A stretch of 64,000 nt of DNA, taken from Ophioderma brevispina (lineage: Eukaryota; Echinodermata; Ophiuroidea; Amphilepidida; Ophiodermatidae). Positions 25,042 to 36,054 of this stretch are shown here, piece after piece (positions within the stretch are counted from its first letter, which is position 1; the number at the start of each line of letters is the position of its first letter). The notes beneath the pieces are model-generated. The model was not told where the DNA came from, searched no databases, and worked only from the letters and a program-made list of their open reading frames with translations. The stretch spans positions 1 through 64,000 of the forward strand of contig JAMKCH010002907.1 in NCBI GenBank assembly GCA_023653785.1, read 5' to 3'. Both the position numbers and the translations under genes were made by a program.

Positions 25042-25167
25042 GCCAAGGACCAAATCATATCAGTTGTTGTTTGTTGGAGACCCAAAACGACGTAACAGGT
25101 TCTTCAACTACATCCCTTGTGAATATGAAAGACATCCAGCAAGATTTAGAGGATCTTCCAAATCTTA

Positions 25168-25470
25168 AATAAATAAAATAAATAAATGTCGACATGTATA
25201 TAGCGCCTTTCACAATGTATCAAAGCGCTTTACATTTATTCCGCTGCCACTAGAATATGTCAGCTGCCTTACAAATGCCCAAGGCATACTCATACCTTTG
25301 GGCGGCGATGATGGACAATATTCCTAACAGCTCCCCATTTAGCACGTGGGTGGAGAGAGGCAAGCGAGGTAAAGTGCCTTGCCCAAGTGCGCAACACATT
25401 GGCCTCAGCGGGACTCGAACCCAGGATCTCTGGGTCATGAGGCGGTCGTTATATCCACTGGACCAAAACT
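25168..25470 (-). mobile_element. tRNA-derived SINE
   Basis: On the minus strand the head has an A-box-like 'GGTCCAGTGG' and a B-box 'GGTTCGAGTCC' (25,411-25,421 on the plus strand). The body carries the conserved 'TTGGGCAAGGCACTTTACC' block. The tail, 'TGTAAAGCGCTTTG...AAAGGCGCTATATA', ends in an (ATTT)n run at 25,168-25,186. This head-body-tail layout is the classic animal SINE plan; the 3' part is probably borrowed from a partner LINE. Confidence 0.9.
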
Positions 25471-25568
25471 TCCTGGCCTAGGGTTGGGAACTCTATCTCA
25501 GTTGCGACCGCAAGATGATGATCTTTTAATAAAATTTCTTTAAAATAATCAACAAAGATGTATGGTTC

Positions 25569-25926
25569 ACACAGCTGTTTGACCCCATGCAAATCGTCTC
25601 TTTTATTTTTAGAACAATTTTAAGCAGTAGCGACACAATTTTGACAACTGATATAAATAGGAACATGTAAGAGCTATTATCTCTGCAAAAATCAGACAAA
25701 TCCATTGCGGGAATCTTGCCATATAGGCCTACAAAGGTCATGATTGTATGTTATAATGCCCTCTATGTGTCCATTCTCCATAGAAAGACGTGGAAAACGA
25801 GATTTTGTAATAAAAATCCTATTTGCCCACAATGAAATTTCATAAATTGTCAAAACTGTGTTGCCGGCGATATTTTTGTTTTATTCTGGTTTTGTCATAA
25901 TAAATGAGACTTTCAAACAGCTGTGT
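25569..25926. mobile_element. MITE with ACACAGCTGTTTGA ends, copy A
   Basis: Perfect 14-bp inverted ends: ACACAGCTGTTTGA at 25,569-25,582 and its complement at 25,913-25,926. Internal sequence recurs in the copy at 26,203-27,521. No clear target duplication. Short apparent reading frames in both copies ('KIKETICMGSNSCV') are only the shared repeat sequence. Confidence 0.8.
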
Positions 25927-25994
25927 CCAATGTATACAATAACCAACTTAGTGATCTGTGAAGTCTAATCATTTGCTTTTTTTCCCTTTTGCAG

Positions 25995-26156
25995 ACATGA
26001 TGTGCAGTTGTGCGTCAAGGCAGCCACTGGTGGTGTGTGGCGCTTTCCTCTACGCTTTGTATCCTCTGAGCCCATTGTGGATGACACCATCACCATAAAC
26101 TCTGTTGGTCTCAACAAGGAATCTTGTGTTGGATTTAGACTGACAAGCCAGGCAAG
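25995..26156 (+). CDS. CFAP47: CFAP47 exon (intact)
   Basis: The acceptor CCCTTTTGCAG precedes 54 clean codons with 'CVKAATGGVWRFPLRFV' and 'VGLNKESCVGFRLTSQ'. This is the highly conserved 'C..GG.WRFP..F....P..DD.I.I....L.K...V.FRLTS' domain of CFAP47. Entry phase 2 and exit phase 2 agree with the neighbouring exons at 20,675 and 28,717, so no exon is missing on either side. Confidence 0.93.
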
Positions 26157-26202
26157 GTTAGTCCCATTATCTGTTGTCCAAAGTATATAAGAGTTTGTTT
26201 TC

Positions 26203-27521
26203 ACACAACTGTTTGACCCCATGCAAATCGTCTCTTTTATTTTTAGAGCAATTTTAAGCAGTGGAAACACAATTTTGAGAACTGTTATAAGTAGGAACAA
26301 GCAAGAGCCTTTACCTCTGCAAAAATCAGAAAAATAAATCCATTGTGGGATTTTTTTCCATGTAGGTCTACAATGGTCATGATTTGTTTGTTATAGTGCC
26401 CTCTATATGCTCACTCTCCGTAGAGAGACGTGATAAACTAGATATTAAAGAAAAATCATATTTGCCTGCAATTAAATTTTGTAAAATTTATGCAGGATGT
26501 TTGATTTACCAAGGGGGGTCCTTTCCTTTGCAGTTCGTGCTACGATTGATTTTTTACCTACGCTTTCCAACTTGAAATGCTGGGGGAAAAGAACCAACAC
26601 CAGATGCCAGAATTGTAAGAACACTGAAACGTTATCTCATGTTCTCAATTTCTGCTCGGTTGCCCTTAAATAAGGCCGTTATACCTGGCGGCATGAGTCA
26701 GTTCTTCATTACATTGTTTCTTTGTTAAACTTATTTGTAAACATTAACACTAATGTTAAAATGTATGGTGATATCAAGGGAATGCTGTCATCTGGCAGTA
26801 CAATCCCACAGAGCCTTCTTCCAACTAGTCAACGTCCCGATCTGTTCTTGATTAATGAGTCTGCTGGCAAAGCGATGATAGTTGAGCTAACTGTTCCTTT
26901 TGAACAGAACATCAAAAAAGCTCATGATTTTAAGTGCAACAAATACAGCAGCCTAGTGTTAGATCTTAATTCAAGGGGTGTCACCACAAACCTTGTTTGC
27001 TTTGAAGTAGGCTCTAAGGGACTGATAACAAAAGAAAATAAACTTCGTCTTCGATCAATTTTTAAATTTATCGAGACTTCCTTGCCCAAATCAGCTGCCA
27101 AAGATATTTCTAAGATTGCTCTATTATGCTCATATGCCATATGGAATAGTAAAAATGAAACCATGTGGGATGAAATCTCATTATTAAAATTGTAATATGC
27201 TCTCATCTAGGTTTGCTTTACCTGGCCCCCTCTGATCACACCTTTAAGGTGTTTTATAATTATATGTATTTTAATGTTTTAAAGTTTGTAAATTGTATTC
27301 GTAAAGTGCTGTTTACCCTACTTTGACCCACGCTAACATTGATCGTTGGTGTGTTGGTCTTGCCCTGGGTTTTTATGTATGCTTTTTAACCATTGTTAAT
27401 AAAGTAATGAATATATTGTAGTATAAATAATCCAAATTAGTTGTCAAAAGTGTGTCACCGTTGATATTTTTTGTTTTATTCTGGTTTTGTCATAATAAAT
27501 GATATTTCCAAACAGCTGTGT
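26203..27521. mobile_element. MITE copy B, split by a LINE insertion
   Basis: The left end ACACAACTGTTTGA (26,203) and right end CCAAACAGCTGTGT (27,508-27,521) match copy A with one mismatch each. The MITE sequence runs to about 26,488 and resumes at about 27,437 ('GTCAAAAGTGTG..'). The roughly 950 bp between are the R2-like LINE 3' end. Confidence 0.8.
26489..27436 (+). mobile_element. 5'-truncated non-LTR retrotransposon, R2-like C-terminal endonuclease region
   Basis: One plus frame runs from about 26,525 to 27,195, broken only by an in-frame TAA at 26,671. It contains a zinc-knuckle-like 'CQNCKNTETLSHVLNFC' followed by 'GRYTWRHESVLHYI'. Then come 'RPDLFLINESAGKAMIVELT', 'VPFEQNI', 'NKYSSLVLDLNSRG' and 'VCFEVGSKG'. 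The order CCHC then PD..(D/E)LT is the restriction-like endonuclease domain of R2/NeSL/HERO-type LINEs. The 3' UTR ends near 27,436. It is truncated upstream of the RT and nested in MITE copy B. The unusually open frame suggests a young insertion. Confidence 0.85.
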
Positions 27522-27799
27522 TCAGAATGTGCACCAAGAGAAACGTTTTTTTTTAGTATGGTTAATACATTTCTTTTCTATTATTTGAAACTTAAACAAA
27601 AAGATGCACACTTTGCATGTATGATTTGCAGTCATTATAAATAATTCATGCAAACCATAAAAGCTGGCATTTTGTTGTGAACGACCATTTCCTCTCATTT
27701 AAATTCAAATCTTGCATTTTGTATTCCTTGAGCTCATCCTCAGATGTTTTGCATTAATTCTGCTTGCAGTTCGGCATTATAGGGATTACTTTGGTAGTA

Positions 27800-27845
27800 T
27801 GAGAGTGCGTGTGTGGTGTGTTTGTGTGTGTGTGTGTGTGTGTGC
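27800..27845. repeat. (TG)n microsatellite
   Basis: GTGTGTGT-rich run, continuing into GCACGCGCACG, in a CFAP47 intron. Confidence 0.85.
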
Positions 27846-28716
27846 ACGCGCACGTATGTAGGTGTGTGGTAAAAATATGTTAATCCTGTACTTATTGGAG
27901 TCATACATACTCTTGTATGCATTGACCAATTCATATCAGAATAACCATTGTACCAAGACTCATATGGGGTGTACACAGATTGACCTCTGGCGACCCCTCA
28001 TGTGAACTTTGACCCATCATAAACTGCGATGGCAGACTCCACGTACATTCCTGGGAATGCTGTACTTTTAACCCTAAATTTCGGAACCTGAGCTAGAAGT
28101 AGCTCGGATTCACTTTAGTGGTTACATTGTTTTAGCGCAGTGAAGCTGAACCATTGTTTAAGCTAGTGAGACAGGCAATTCTGGCCGGAACCTGCCCTTG
28201 ATTTCTAGACAATGTCTCGCCTCTAGCTGTTTTCAATGCAAACTGTAACCTGCAAATCCTCGAACAAAATGTTGAACACTTTGACCGCTTTAGGGAAAAG
28301 GTGACCCCTCTCCCCCAATTCAATGTTGACCCGAATCATTGTTGTCAACACTCGCCAGGCCCCCCAACATTGTTTTTTTTTGTGATGGGGATGGGGAAGA
28401 ATTTGGTAAAAGGAAGACCTCTGCTCGAAGGAAGGAACAATGAACTAAACCCAAATTCTATCTCATCTTGTGAACATGCAATGGTTTCCAATATATATGG
28501 CATGCCATCAAGTGTTCCAAATATTTTTTTCGATGATTGTGGTATCATCTGGTCTGCACAAAAAAGTTTGCTGGTAGGAGTTCACTACAGGCCAATCTTC
28601 ACAGCTGAAATCCTTGGTGTGCGAGGCCCAGGAAATTGCCTAGCACACGGGTCCAGGTAAAGGGCTAACGAAATTTATGTGTCAAGATTTAACATTCCCC
28701 ATGTTTATCTTTGCAG

Positions 28717-28885
28717 GCACCCAGTAGCTTTCAATGCATACTTTGTGGCTGGCAGTGCTGCTGAATTCACCGTCAGTCCACAGACAGGAGAACTGAAGCC
28801 TCTTGGTACATCAGGGACTCTTATTACGATAGGCTTCACTCCCAAGATATACGGCAAAGGATACCAAGCTAAACTGGTTATACAG
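28717..28885 (+). CDS. CFAP47: CFAP47 exon (intact)
   Basis: The acceptor ATCTTTGCAG precedes clean codons with 'HPVAFNAYFVAGSAAEFTVS' and 'GELKPLGTSGTLITIGFTP', the penultimate conserved beta domain of CFAP47. Entry phase 2 matches the exon ending at 26,156, so MITE copy B, the LINE and the TG repeat are all intronic. Exit phase 0 at donor GTGAGA after 'KLVIQ'. Confidence 0.93.
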
Positions 28886-28994
28886 GTGAGACAATTATCA
28901 GTAACCATGGTGTTTATCTGTCCTGAGCAAAATAAGAATCCTCACTCTCTTAAAATGAGGAGAGTTATCAATTTCCTTGTTGGAATTGCATGTT

Positions 28995-29400
28995 TTCTTT
29001 TGGTCATATGCAAATTAACTCATTAGTATTCATCAACATGCAGATATGTGGATGCAAATTTATATAGCTCTTGAAGTCATAACGGTCTACATGCTGTGTT
29101 TGTTAATTTTGAATGCAAACTATACAACACCAAATACCACATGGGCCTAACCCCCCATAAGTTAGTTAATTGTTGTTCATTTTTTGATATAGTGGACATA
29201 TATATTCTTTTGTTCTATGCATTAGCTCATTATATTCATTAACATGGTCTTTTTAGACACAAACTATACAGCACCATGGTCTACCACCCTAACAAGTTAT
29301 AAGTTCCTTAGTTGTTGCATTTGTTGAAACTGTATACATTGATATTAATTTGGGTCATATACAAATGACTCGTTTATTACAGGCAGATCTGTGGATACAA
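28995..29400. repeat. Degenerate repeated segment in the last intron
   Basis: 'CATATGCAAATTAACTCATTAGTATTCAT' (about 28,997), 'CTATGCATTAGCTCATTATATTCATTAAC' (about 29,215) and 'CATATACAAATGACTCGTTTATTACAGG' (about 29,357) head similar blocks ending in 'GATCTGTGGATACAAATT'-like text. Spacing is irregular (about 215 and 143 bp). Confidence 0.5.
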
Positions 29401-29699
29401 ATTCTAGAGCAATGGAATCATCACGTCTACCACGCTTCCCTGTGTAAAGTTCACGGGGTGTTGTGTGTTTTGTACAGTGGTTGATGACATTTTACTTACA
29501 GATGTCCATCCCGACATCCATCCATCCAACAACAAAGCATGCATCTGCCCCACTCTTGTGAGATTCCTCTAGCAGAATTCTGATTCTAAGCGAGTTGATT
29601 ATATTTTGAGCTATTTTTTTTTTTTTTTGTGTGTGTGTGTTAACTCTGTAACAATGATCTAGATACATTTAGGATTAACAACTTCTTTTTATCTTACAG

Positions 29700-29906
29700 A
29701 CTGCGAGATCAGTGGACATACAATATCGTTTGCATTAACCATAATACACCCGCCCTCAGGCTCATCTTCCAGGCCAATCGCTGGACACCCCATCAAGTCC
29801 CATCAAGCACAAGCAAACCAGAACTTTCCTGCTTAGAAAACCTGAGGCCTCACAACGACCGCTGTGTCGTCCTCCTGTTAAAGGAGCACCTATACTCTTG
29901 AAATGA
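29700..29906 (+). CDS. CFAP47: CFAP47-like terminal exon (frameshifted)
   Basis: The acceptor TTTTATCTTACAG precedes 'QWTYNI' and, in another frame, 'HPPSGSSSRPIAGHPIKSHQ'. Three successive frames then give 'ENLR', 'LTTTAVSS' and 'PVKGAPILLK', followed by TGA at 29,904-29,906. 'QWTYEI' and 'ENLRLT.TAVSSP.KGAP' are typical of the CFAP47 C-terminus, so this is the gene's end even though the frame is broken at least three times. No AATAAA was noted close downstream. Confidence 0.75.
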
Positions 29907-30035
29907 AACCTTAACCCATTGTGTTGGGGGGGAGATTCTAACCACGTCATTATAATTTTGCATGGGGTGATTGAGATTTTGTGAGTGTGCTTGAAAGTGC
30001 CGTTCTTAGGTGCATAAATTTTTCATGCTATTACA

Positions 30036-30361
30036 GGCACCTATCAAGTTACGTGCTAAAGCAGAAAATCGAAAAAATCATACAAAGTTCAAATTTTTGC
30101 ATGTCTGTAACGAGGGTATCCTAATATACCCTACAAGTGATAGGACCAGAAGCACGGACAATTAGTCATTACTGGTCCATACGGACACTTATTACTACAC
30201 GTACGAATAGACATTCATATTTAAATACGTGTTTTTTTCCCTTTTTCTGACAATTTTTCATTTGGGAAAAAAATAACTTATGAAAATTATCAGCTTATCC
30301 ATCACGCAAATTTCAAGGATTTTTACTCTTTTGGGTAGATCACACGGATAGTGTCTTTAAG
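30036..30361. mobile_element. MITE with GATAGTGTCTTTAAG end, copy 1
   Basis: Shares 'ATGTCT.TAAC..G.TATCCTAA.ATACC' and 'CGGACACTTA' with the copy at 30,524-30,875. It ends in GGATAGTGTCTTTAAG at 30,361. The left end is eroded. Confidence 0.65.
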
Positions 30362-30404
30362 TAACGCCCCCACCAAGATTATCACCATTCTTTGCAGTAG
30401 TAGC

Positions 30405-31685
30405 CCGGGAGCTACACACATTTGTAACACACTCAAGATCAAATGGTTTGAGTGATTAAATATGTTGACAGAACTGACCGGAACCCCTGGGGGAAACTGA
30501 TTCTTAGTGCCGCAAGTGGTGCACTTAAAGACCCTATCATTGATTTGCTAATCCGAAATCGAAAACACATCAAAATCAAGATTTTTACATGTCTATAACC
30601 AGTATCAGGTATCCTAACATACCTGCAATGAAAGACAAAAGCAACCTAATAGGAACAAATCGAGATTTTAGTCCATTACGTCCGTTCGGACACTTACGAA
30701 CAACACGTAATTGAAGGAGAATCGTATCTTGGAACACTGCCGTTTTCTTTTCTCTTCTTTTCTGTCAATTCTACAGCTGGAAAAGGTAACTTATGAGAAT
30801 TCTACAGACTTATCCTTCACTTTGAGCTATTCCTTCCCTTCCAAATATTTTTCAATCACTGATAGTGTCTTTAAGGAGAGTGGGGTCAAACAAAGTTGTA
30901 CAGGGGTCAAATTGTAAATGTGATCCATCAGTTGAAAAGTACACCCATGTTATTGTGTCTACCATAAGGATTCAGAAAAGGTATAGTTTTGAATGTACAG
31001 CCTAAGTTTCAGAGTTATAAGGCTAAAAAACAGCAAAAATCAATAATAAGGGTCAATTTCAGTTGTACAGGGCAAATTTTAAAGTTGCCTCCGATTTGGA
31101 TAAAAAATGGTGGCAAATTATTGGTGGAGTTCATAGGATAAAATAAGGACTCAGTTTGACTGTTTAAATACTTAGTTTCGGATGTAGGGGCACAGAAGGG
31201 TCAAAGGTCCATTGCATTCAAGTGGGGCCTGGATATTGTTACCCCCTACTTTCTTGAGCAAGCATTTGAGACACTCAAAACTATCCTTAATTTTATCCTA
31301 TGAGCTCCACCAATAATTGCACACCAGTTTTATCCAAATCGGAGAAATTTAAATTGACCCCTGTACAACTGAAATTGACCTTTATTGATTTTGTTGTTTT
31401 AGCCTATAACTATTGAAATATTTAGGCTGTACATATTACAAAAAATTATACCTTTTCTGAATTCCTTATGGTTAGACACATAACTGGTGTACTTTTGAAA
31501 CGATATTGGATCAATTACAAATTTGACCCCTGTACAAAACTTTGTTTTGGGCCCCCTATCCTTAGGCACACTGCCGCGCACTTAAGAATCACGTTTCAGG
31601 GTTCATGTCAGTCTGTAAACATATTAATCACTCAAACCTTTTGGACATTGAGATGTGTTACAGATGTGTGCTAGCTCCAGGGTTA
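30405..31685. mobile_element. Large palindromic element (family P), copy 1
   Basis: The outer ends pair: 'GGGAGCTACACACATTTGTAACACA' at 30,409 with its near complement ending about 31,685, then 'GGTTTGAGTGATTAA' with its complement near 31,630. Inner arms pair through 'TTGTACAGGGGTCAAATT', 'CCGATTTGGATAAAA' and 'CATAGGATAAAAT', meeting at about 31,230. The left arm is interrupted by the MITE at 30,524-30,875. No coding frame. Related copies lie at 46,534-47,424 and 59,663-59,870. Confidence 0.85.
30524..30875. mobile_element. MITE with CTTAAAGACCCTATCA/TGATAGTGTCTTTAAG ends, nested in the palindrome
   Basis: Inverted 16-bp ends with two mismatches. Its insertion point is clear because the right arm of the surrounding palindrome lacks it. 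Confidence 0.8.
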
Positions 31686-31936
31686 TATCTTTGATTGGTC
31701 TCAGTACTAATACATACTATACTCCTCTGAAATAACCAATCAAATAGAACTCCTATCTGTTATGTACCTCTAAGAATTTTCAAAAATTATCATATCTCGG
31801 ATTGGCTGATTTTTCCACAGATAACCATATGTATTGACTGGTAGTGCCTGTGGGGTTACCTCATCTTACCAACCTTTTTTTATTCCACAGTTTACCAAGG
31901 TGCTGGTTACCACCCCCTCCCATAATTTTGGTTATA

Positions 31937-33469
31937 CAGTGTGAGTCAAAATTATTGTTCCCGAGTTAAAAAAAAAAATATTAAAAAAATTTGTACCTTT
32001 TTAAGAATATTATTATATACTTTAATCTTACCAATATTTACTTCTCCATCACATGTCCAAAATCCCGAGATTCATGTATTTCTTTTCAAGTTATGGCCTC
32101 TTTTTAGAGGGCACTCCCAAATTGCCGCGTGTACCACTGGGTTAGGGAAATTCCCAATTTCGACAGTAAACATTTTTTTAACAGTGGTAATCAGAACCCA
32201 GGATCCAGAAAAACTGGATAGGCAAAGAACTTTCTTGCTTGTCGCATTTATTCATGATAGAGATATTGAAGCACAAAATTATAATATTTATCATGAGAAA
32301 TTGTTCCAAAAAGTCTGACCTTTGGCCAACTAAGGTGTATCACTTAAATTGAAACCGGGTTTTGGTGTGTATTTTTCAAAATATCTTTTGGTTTTGCCTT
32401 AGTTTTAATCGTTAAAAACGATTCTTCCAACCTTGAAGAATTCTAAACAGTGAAAATAGATTTGCACTTGTTGTTGCATCAATCATATCTTTAATGATTT
32501 TTCAGAAAAACAGAATTGCACTTTTCCTCTGCATACAGCTTAATGAACGACTGTTTAAAACAAGCGCACCGTGATGCTGTAGAATACACAAAACATAAGA
32601 CATTTGATATCACATTGTGCGGTTAGATACTGTGCCATTCATCGGAATGAGGCCTCATCAACTGCCAGTAGCTGTCCTAAGACCTTATGTTGTTGATTTA
32701 ACGCCACTGGCAGAAGGCTGTACTGCGGGCAGCATCTCCAGGGTGATATTGGCTGAGGTAATGTAATCTGTAATGGGATACATCTTTACGTCCACTGATA
32801 ATGCGGTTTTGAATGCAGACTGATTCAGGTGCAAGGGTTTTACGGCGCCTTCTGATCCTTGGATTTTTATCCTGGATACCGTCTAACGCCCTGTTATGTT
32901 TGCCAAGAATCTTGCGGTGCGTGGTCTTCCACAGCGTCTGGATGTCGTGTTTCGAATTGATTGTTAACTTAGTCACTTGATGGTTGACCAATCTCTTAGA
33001 CGGAGTTTTGTCAGTTCGAGGGAGTCTTATTCGAAACAGCCCTTGAACTTCATGGGGGCTCCGTGTTTCCAGATACTTCTGGGCATGAGGTGCCTGGAGC
33101 TACTGAATATTGGGGATCCATTGCTTCTGCTCCTCCTCTGCATAAACCCTGACCTGACAGTGTGGTGTTATACTCCAATGGGTCCTTTATTACATTTATC
33201 AACCATAGTTTAAAAGCATACATTAGGTTCCCCCTGAAAATTTGCGCTTTGATACCCAAATCATTAATCTTGTACAAATGCAATTTGAGGGCGGTTTATT
33301 TAAATGAGTGCCGATATTGATTGCCTGAACCAATTGAATATTCAAAATTCCTGTGAAAGCTATTTAAATGTACTTTTGAACTCTTTAACAATTTTAAGAG
33401 ATCCTTGCACAATTTGACCAGCAAAAAAAATCAGAATATTGGGGGAACAATCATTTGACTCACACACTG
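31937..33469 (-). mobile_element. Decayed mariner/Tc1-type transposon
   Basis: TA is duplicated at both edges (31,935-31,936 and 33,470-33,471). The inverted ends are CAGTGTGAGTCAAAATTATTGTTCCC on the left and, read inward, CAGTGTGTGAGTCAAATGATTGTTCCCC on the right. Length 1.53 kb. Minus-strand frames hold a relic transposase: an N-terminal DNA-binding region in 33,283-32,698 with a basic 'NPRIRRRRKT' block, then 'LMRPHSDE' near 32,645. In the alternative frame the latter begins 'DEASFRM', matching the first-Asp region of mariner transposases ('DE..F...G'). Many stops; the family subtype is unknown. Confidence 0.85.
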
Positions 33470-33471
33470 TA

Positions 33472-35838
33472 AGCACCAATGCTTTATGATTTTGATACCA
33501 GTGGATGCGGTGGTCTTCTTTTCCATTGATACCAAAATAGTACTAACATACCTAGTTTGGCCATCGCAATCAAATTTTGCGCTAAAAGTAGGAATATCGG
33601 ATTTTCATGCTTTTTTAGTCTCAAATGAGGTAATTGACTATTTACATAACGTTTTTAGTAGCCATACTGGCCTAATATTTTCAAAAATGTAACCATAAAA
33701 TTTCTTGGGTGGCAACCACCCCCCTCTACCCTTTGACTTGTGATGCAAATCGCTAACCCTGTGACGTGCTACCTTCAATATTTTTTCACTGAAATTACCG
33801 GAAAGGATGATAGAAAGATTACCTAGAAGATTTTGGGATTTTGCACATCGGGCGAAGTTCCTGGGGGGTGGTAACCCCCCTTGGTAAGATTTTGTAGGTT
33901 ACGGTCAATATTAAATTTCCAGATGTGAAGCAAGCAACCATGCTATGCAGGTGGCTACTCGCATCTACATATATCCAAATTAAAATATCTTACACCTGTT
34001 TGTTGTCATACTCGGGTACCCAAACAAAACATTGTTTTAACATGGTTTTCCTCATCTGGAAGTAAATATACATTTTATTGGAATTAATTTAGAGCAGTCA
34101 AAAATTGCTTTGCCATTCTTCTATAAGACGAACTTTGAAAAAGAAATCAAATCACTGCCTGGACACTTTGTTTTGGCTTTAGTGCATTTGGAAAGAGCTA
34201 ATTTAAAAAAAAAAAGAATCCACTTGAATCTGATGGTAGGTTTTCAAAAATCAGTGGAATGCGAAATATCTGAAGGGAATGAGGAGAATGCAAATGTTTT
34301 GTCCCTCAAAGGGTGAATTCCTCCTTTCACCCTCCCCCAGCATAAATAATGACCACTACCTTATAGCTCTGAACTCTGTAGGTGATTCGAGTCACAGTTG
34401 TGTCAGTTCAATTTGTAATTTTCGTAAAAAAATTAGAAAGCATTTCATGACCATATTTGCCTATCGTATGCCAAATTACTTCAAATGCGTCCAAACAAGC
34501 CTACTCTTAAGTCAGTGATTTTTACAGATGGCTTCCCAAATGACCCTCATTCATTGTTTGGGAGCCATCTCAAAACCCTGACGTGGTGTCGTGTGTTCAA
34601 CCGACATAATTTGCCAGTGTTTTTTTTTAGCCAAAGTGTGTATTGTAAATTGTATTAATGTAATGCGTTGGATTAAGCAGCAATAACTGGTAAGGCAATC
34701 TTTTTGTGTAAGTACATGTGCCTAAATTGTTTCATAGGCATTCTTGATGCCATATTCCGTCCATAACATTACATTATCAGATCTTTATCAGGAATTTTGG
34801 GCATAGAATACTCATGACATTTTGGTACAAGTAATATGAATGTGTGTGTTTTCCAGTATTCACAGATCAACTGGTTGGTCATATTATTAATAGTTTACCA
34901 CCAGATGTATAACAAAGGCAAAGTCACAAGTTATTAATCCCCAAATTACTTATATATTAAATTACCAATTTTTGTCCAGCATGAAAATAATTTATCTCCT
35001 GTGCCTTCCCCAATTCCGTCCTAACTTGCATCTTCACCAAAAATTTAAAACGTGTGACCATATTATATAATTCCCAATTATTATATAATTTATATAAAAA
35101 GAAACAAAAAAAAAGGTAATCGATCAAAATTTGTAGATATATTTTGTCCTTTTAAACTGTCTGGGTTCTGGTAATGAATGTAAATAATAATCATAACCAG
35201 TTTTTTATCTAGTGCTTCATTTACTGTAACATCTCAAACGCTGTTGCCAATTATTAAACGCGCCGTCAGGACCATCATCACATCCAGTTCGCTTCATATG
35301 TGCTGCTAAAAGACATGCCTACACGCACACATGCCTATCAGCATTTAGATTGTAATACTTTTAGTAATAACAATCCTAACTTCCCAAAAAAACGTTTTTA
35401 TCTTCAAAAGTATTAATTCCACAAATAGAAGAACACTTCCAGCGATGTAATCTAAAAGAAATTTGTATAAAATGCAGGAGTAATAATATCAAAATTCTGT
35501 GGCATCTAATTTCTTTCTACAAAACAAAATTTGGTAATTTATTGCATTAATAGAACAGGATTACCTTGTACAATATACATATTTATTATGAACAAAATAA
35601 CCTGTATAATTGTTAATAAAGTTTTTGCCCTCCTAAAGCCTGATAATATGTCTCAAGTTGAGTAATTATTGGATTTTATAATGGTGACACTGTTTTTGAG
35701 CCTGCAGTAGTTTCTTTTAAACTAGATTCGCAGTCTCGTCAACATTCGCTTCATAAGCAGAGGTATTCACAGAAAGGGGAAATGTTCCAATCCCAAAGTT
35801 ATTTTTAATGACACCGTTTGATGAGAATACTTATCACA
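33472..35838. other. AT-rich intergenic sequence, no gene seen
   Basis: 'GGGGGGTGGTAACCCCCCTTGG' at 33,861 is partly complementary to 'TACCAAGGTGCTGGTTACCACCCCC' at 31,897. The mariner may therefore have landed inside yet another inverted-repeat element (weak). Nothing else was recognised. Confidence 0.4.
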
Positions 35839-35840
35839 AG

Positions 35841-36054
35841 AGAAGATTTCAGTAGCTTCCTCTCCCACAATGCATTGCTTCAATTGAAGGTTTTGTACAG
35901 GTATGATATGCAATCGTTAGTGATGAAACAGGGCTAAATTGACAGTACTATCAACACTTGCTTTTAGAGTGTTTCATCTCTACCGATTCACATGACTACC
36001 TGTCAACAACTTCCAATGGAAGCAATGCATTGTGGGAAGCTACTGATATCTTCT
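35841..36054. repeat. Inverted repeat, arms about 45 bp, loop about 120 bp
   Basis: 'AGATTTCAGTAGCTTCC' and 'CCCACAATGCATTGCTTC' in the left arm pair with 'GAAGCAATGCATTGTGGGAAGCTACTGATATCT' in the right. Weaker pairing extends outward on both sides. Probably the core of a palindromic MITE. A short open frame over it (to 36,278) is unrecognised. Confidence 0.8.

Noticed and set aside
25569..26300. Two similar minus-strand peptides (KIKETICMGSNSCV)
   Set aside because: They are the same MITE sequence present twice, not a gene family.
26922..27206. 94-codon minus open frame
   Set aside because: Antisense shadow of the R2-like LINE coding region.
28301..28660. 119-codon plus open frame
   Set aside because: Lies in a CFAP47 intron whose flanking exons join in phase without it; no motif.
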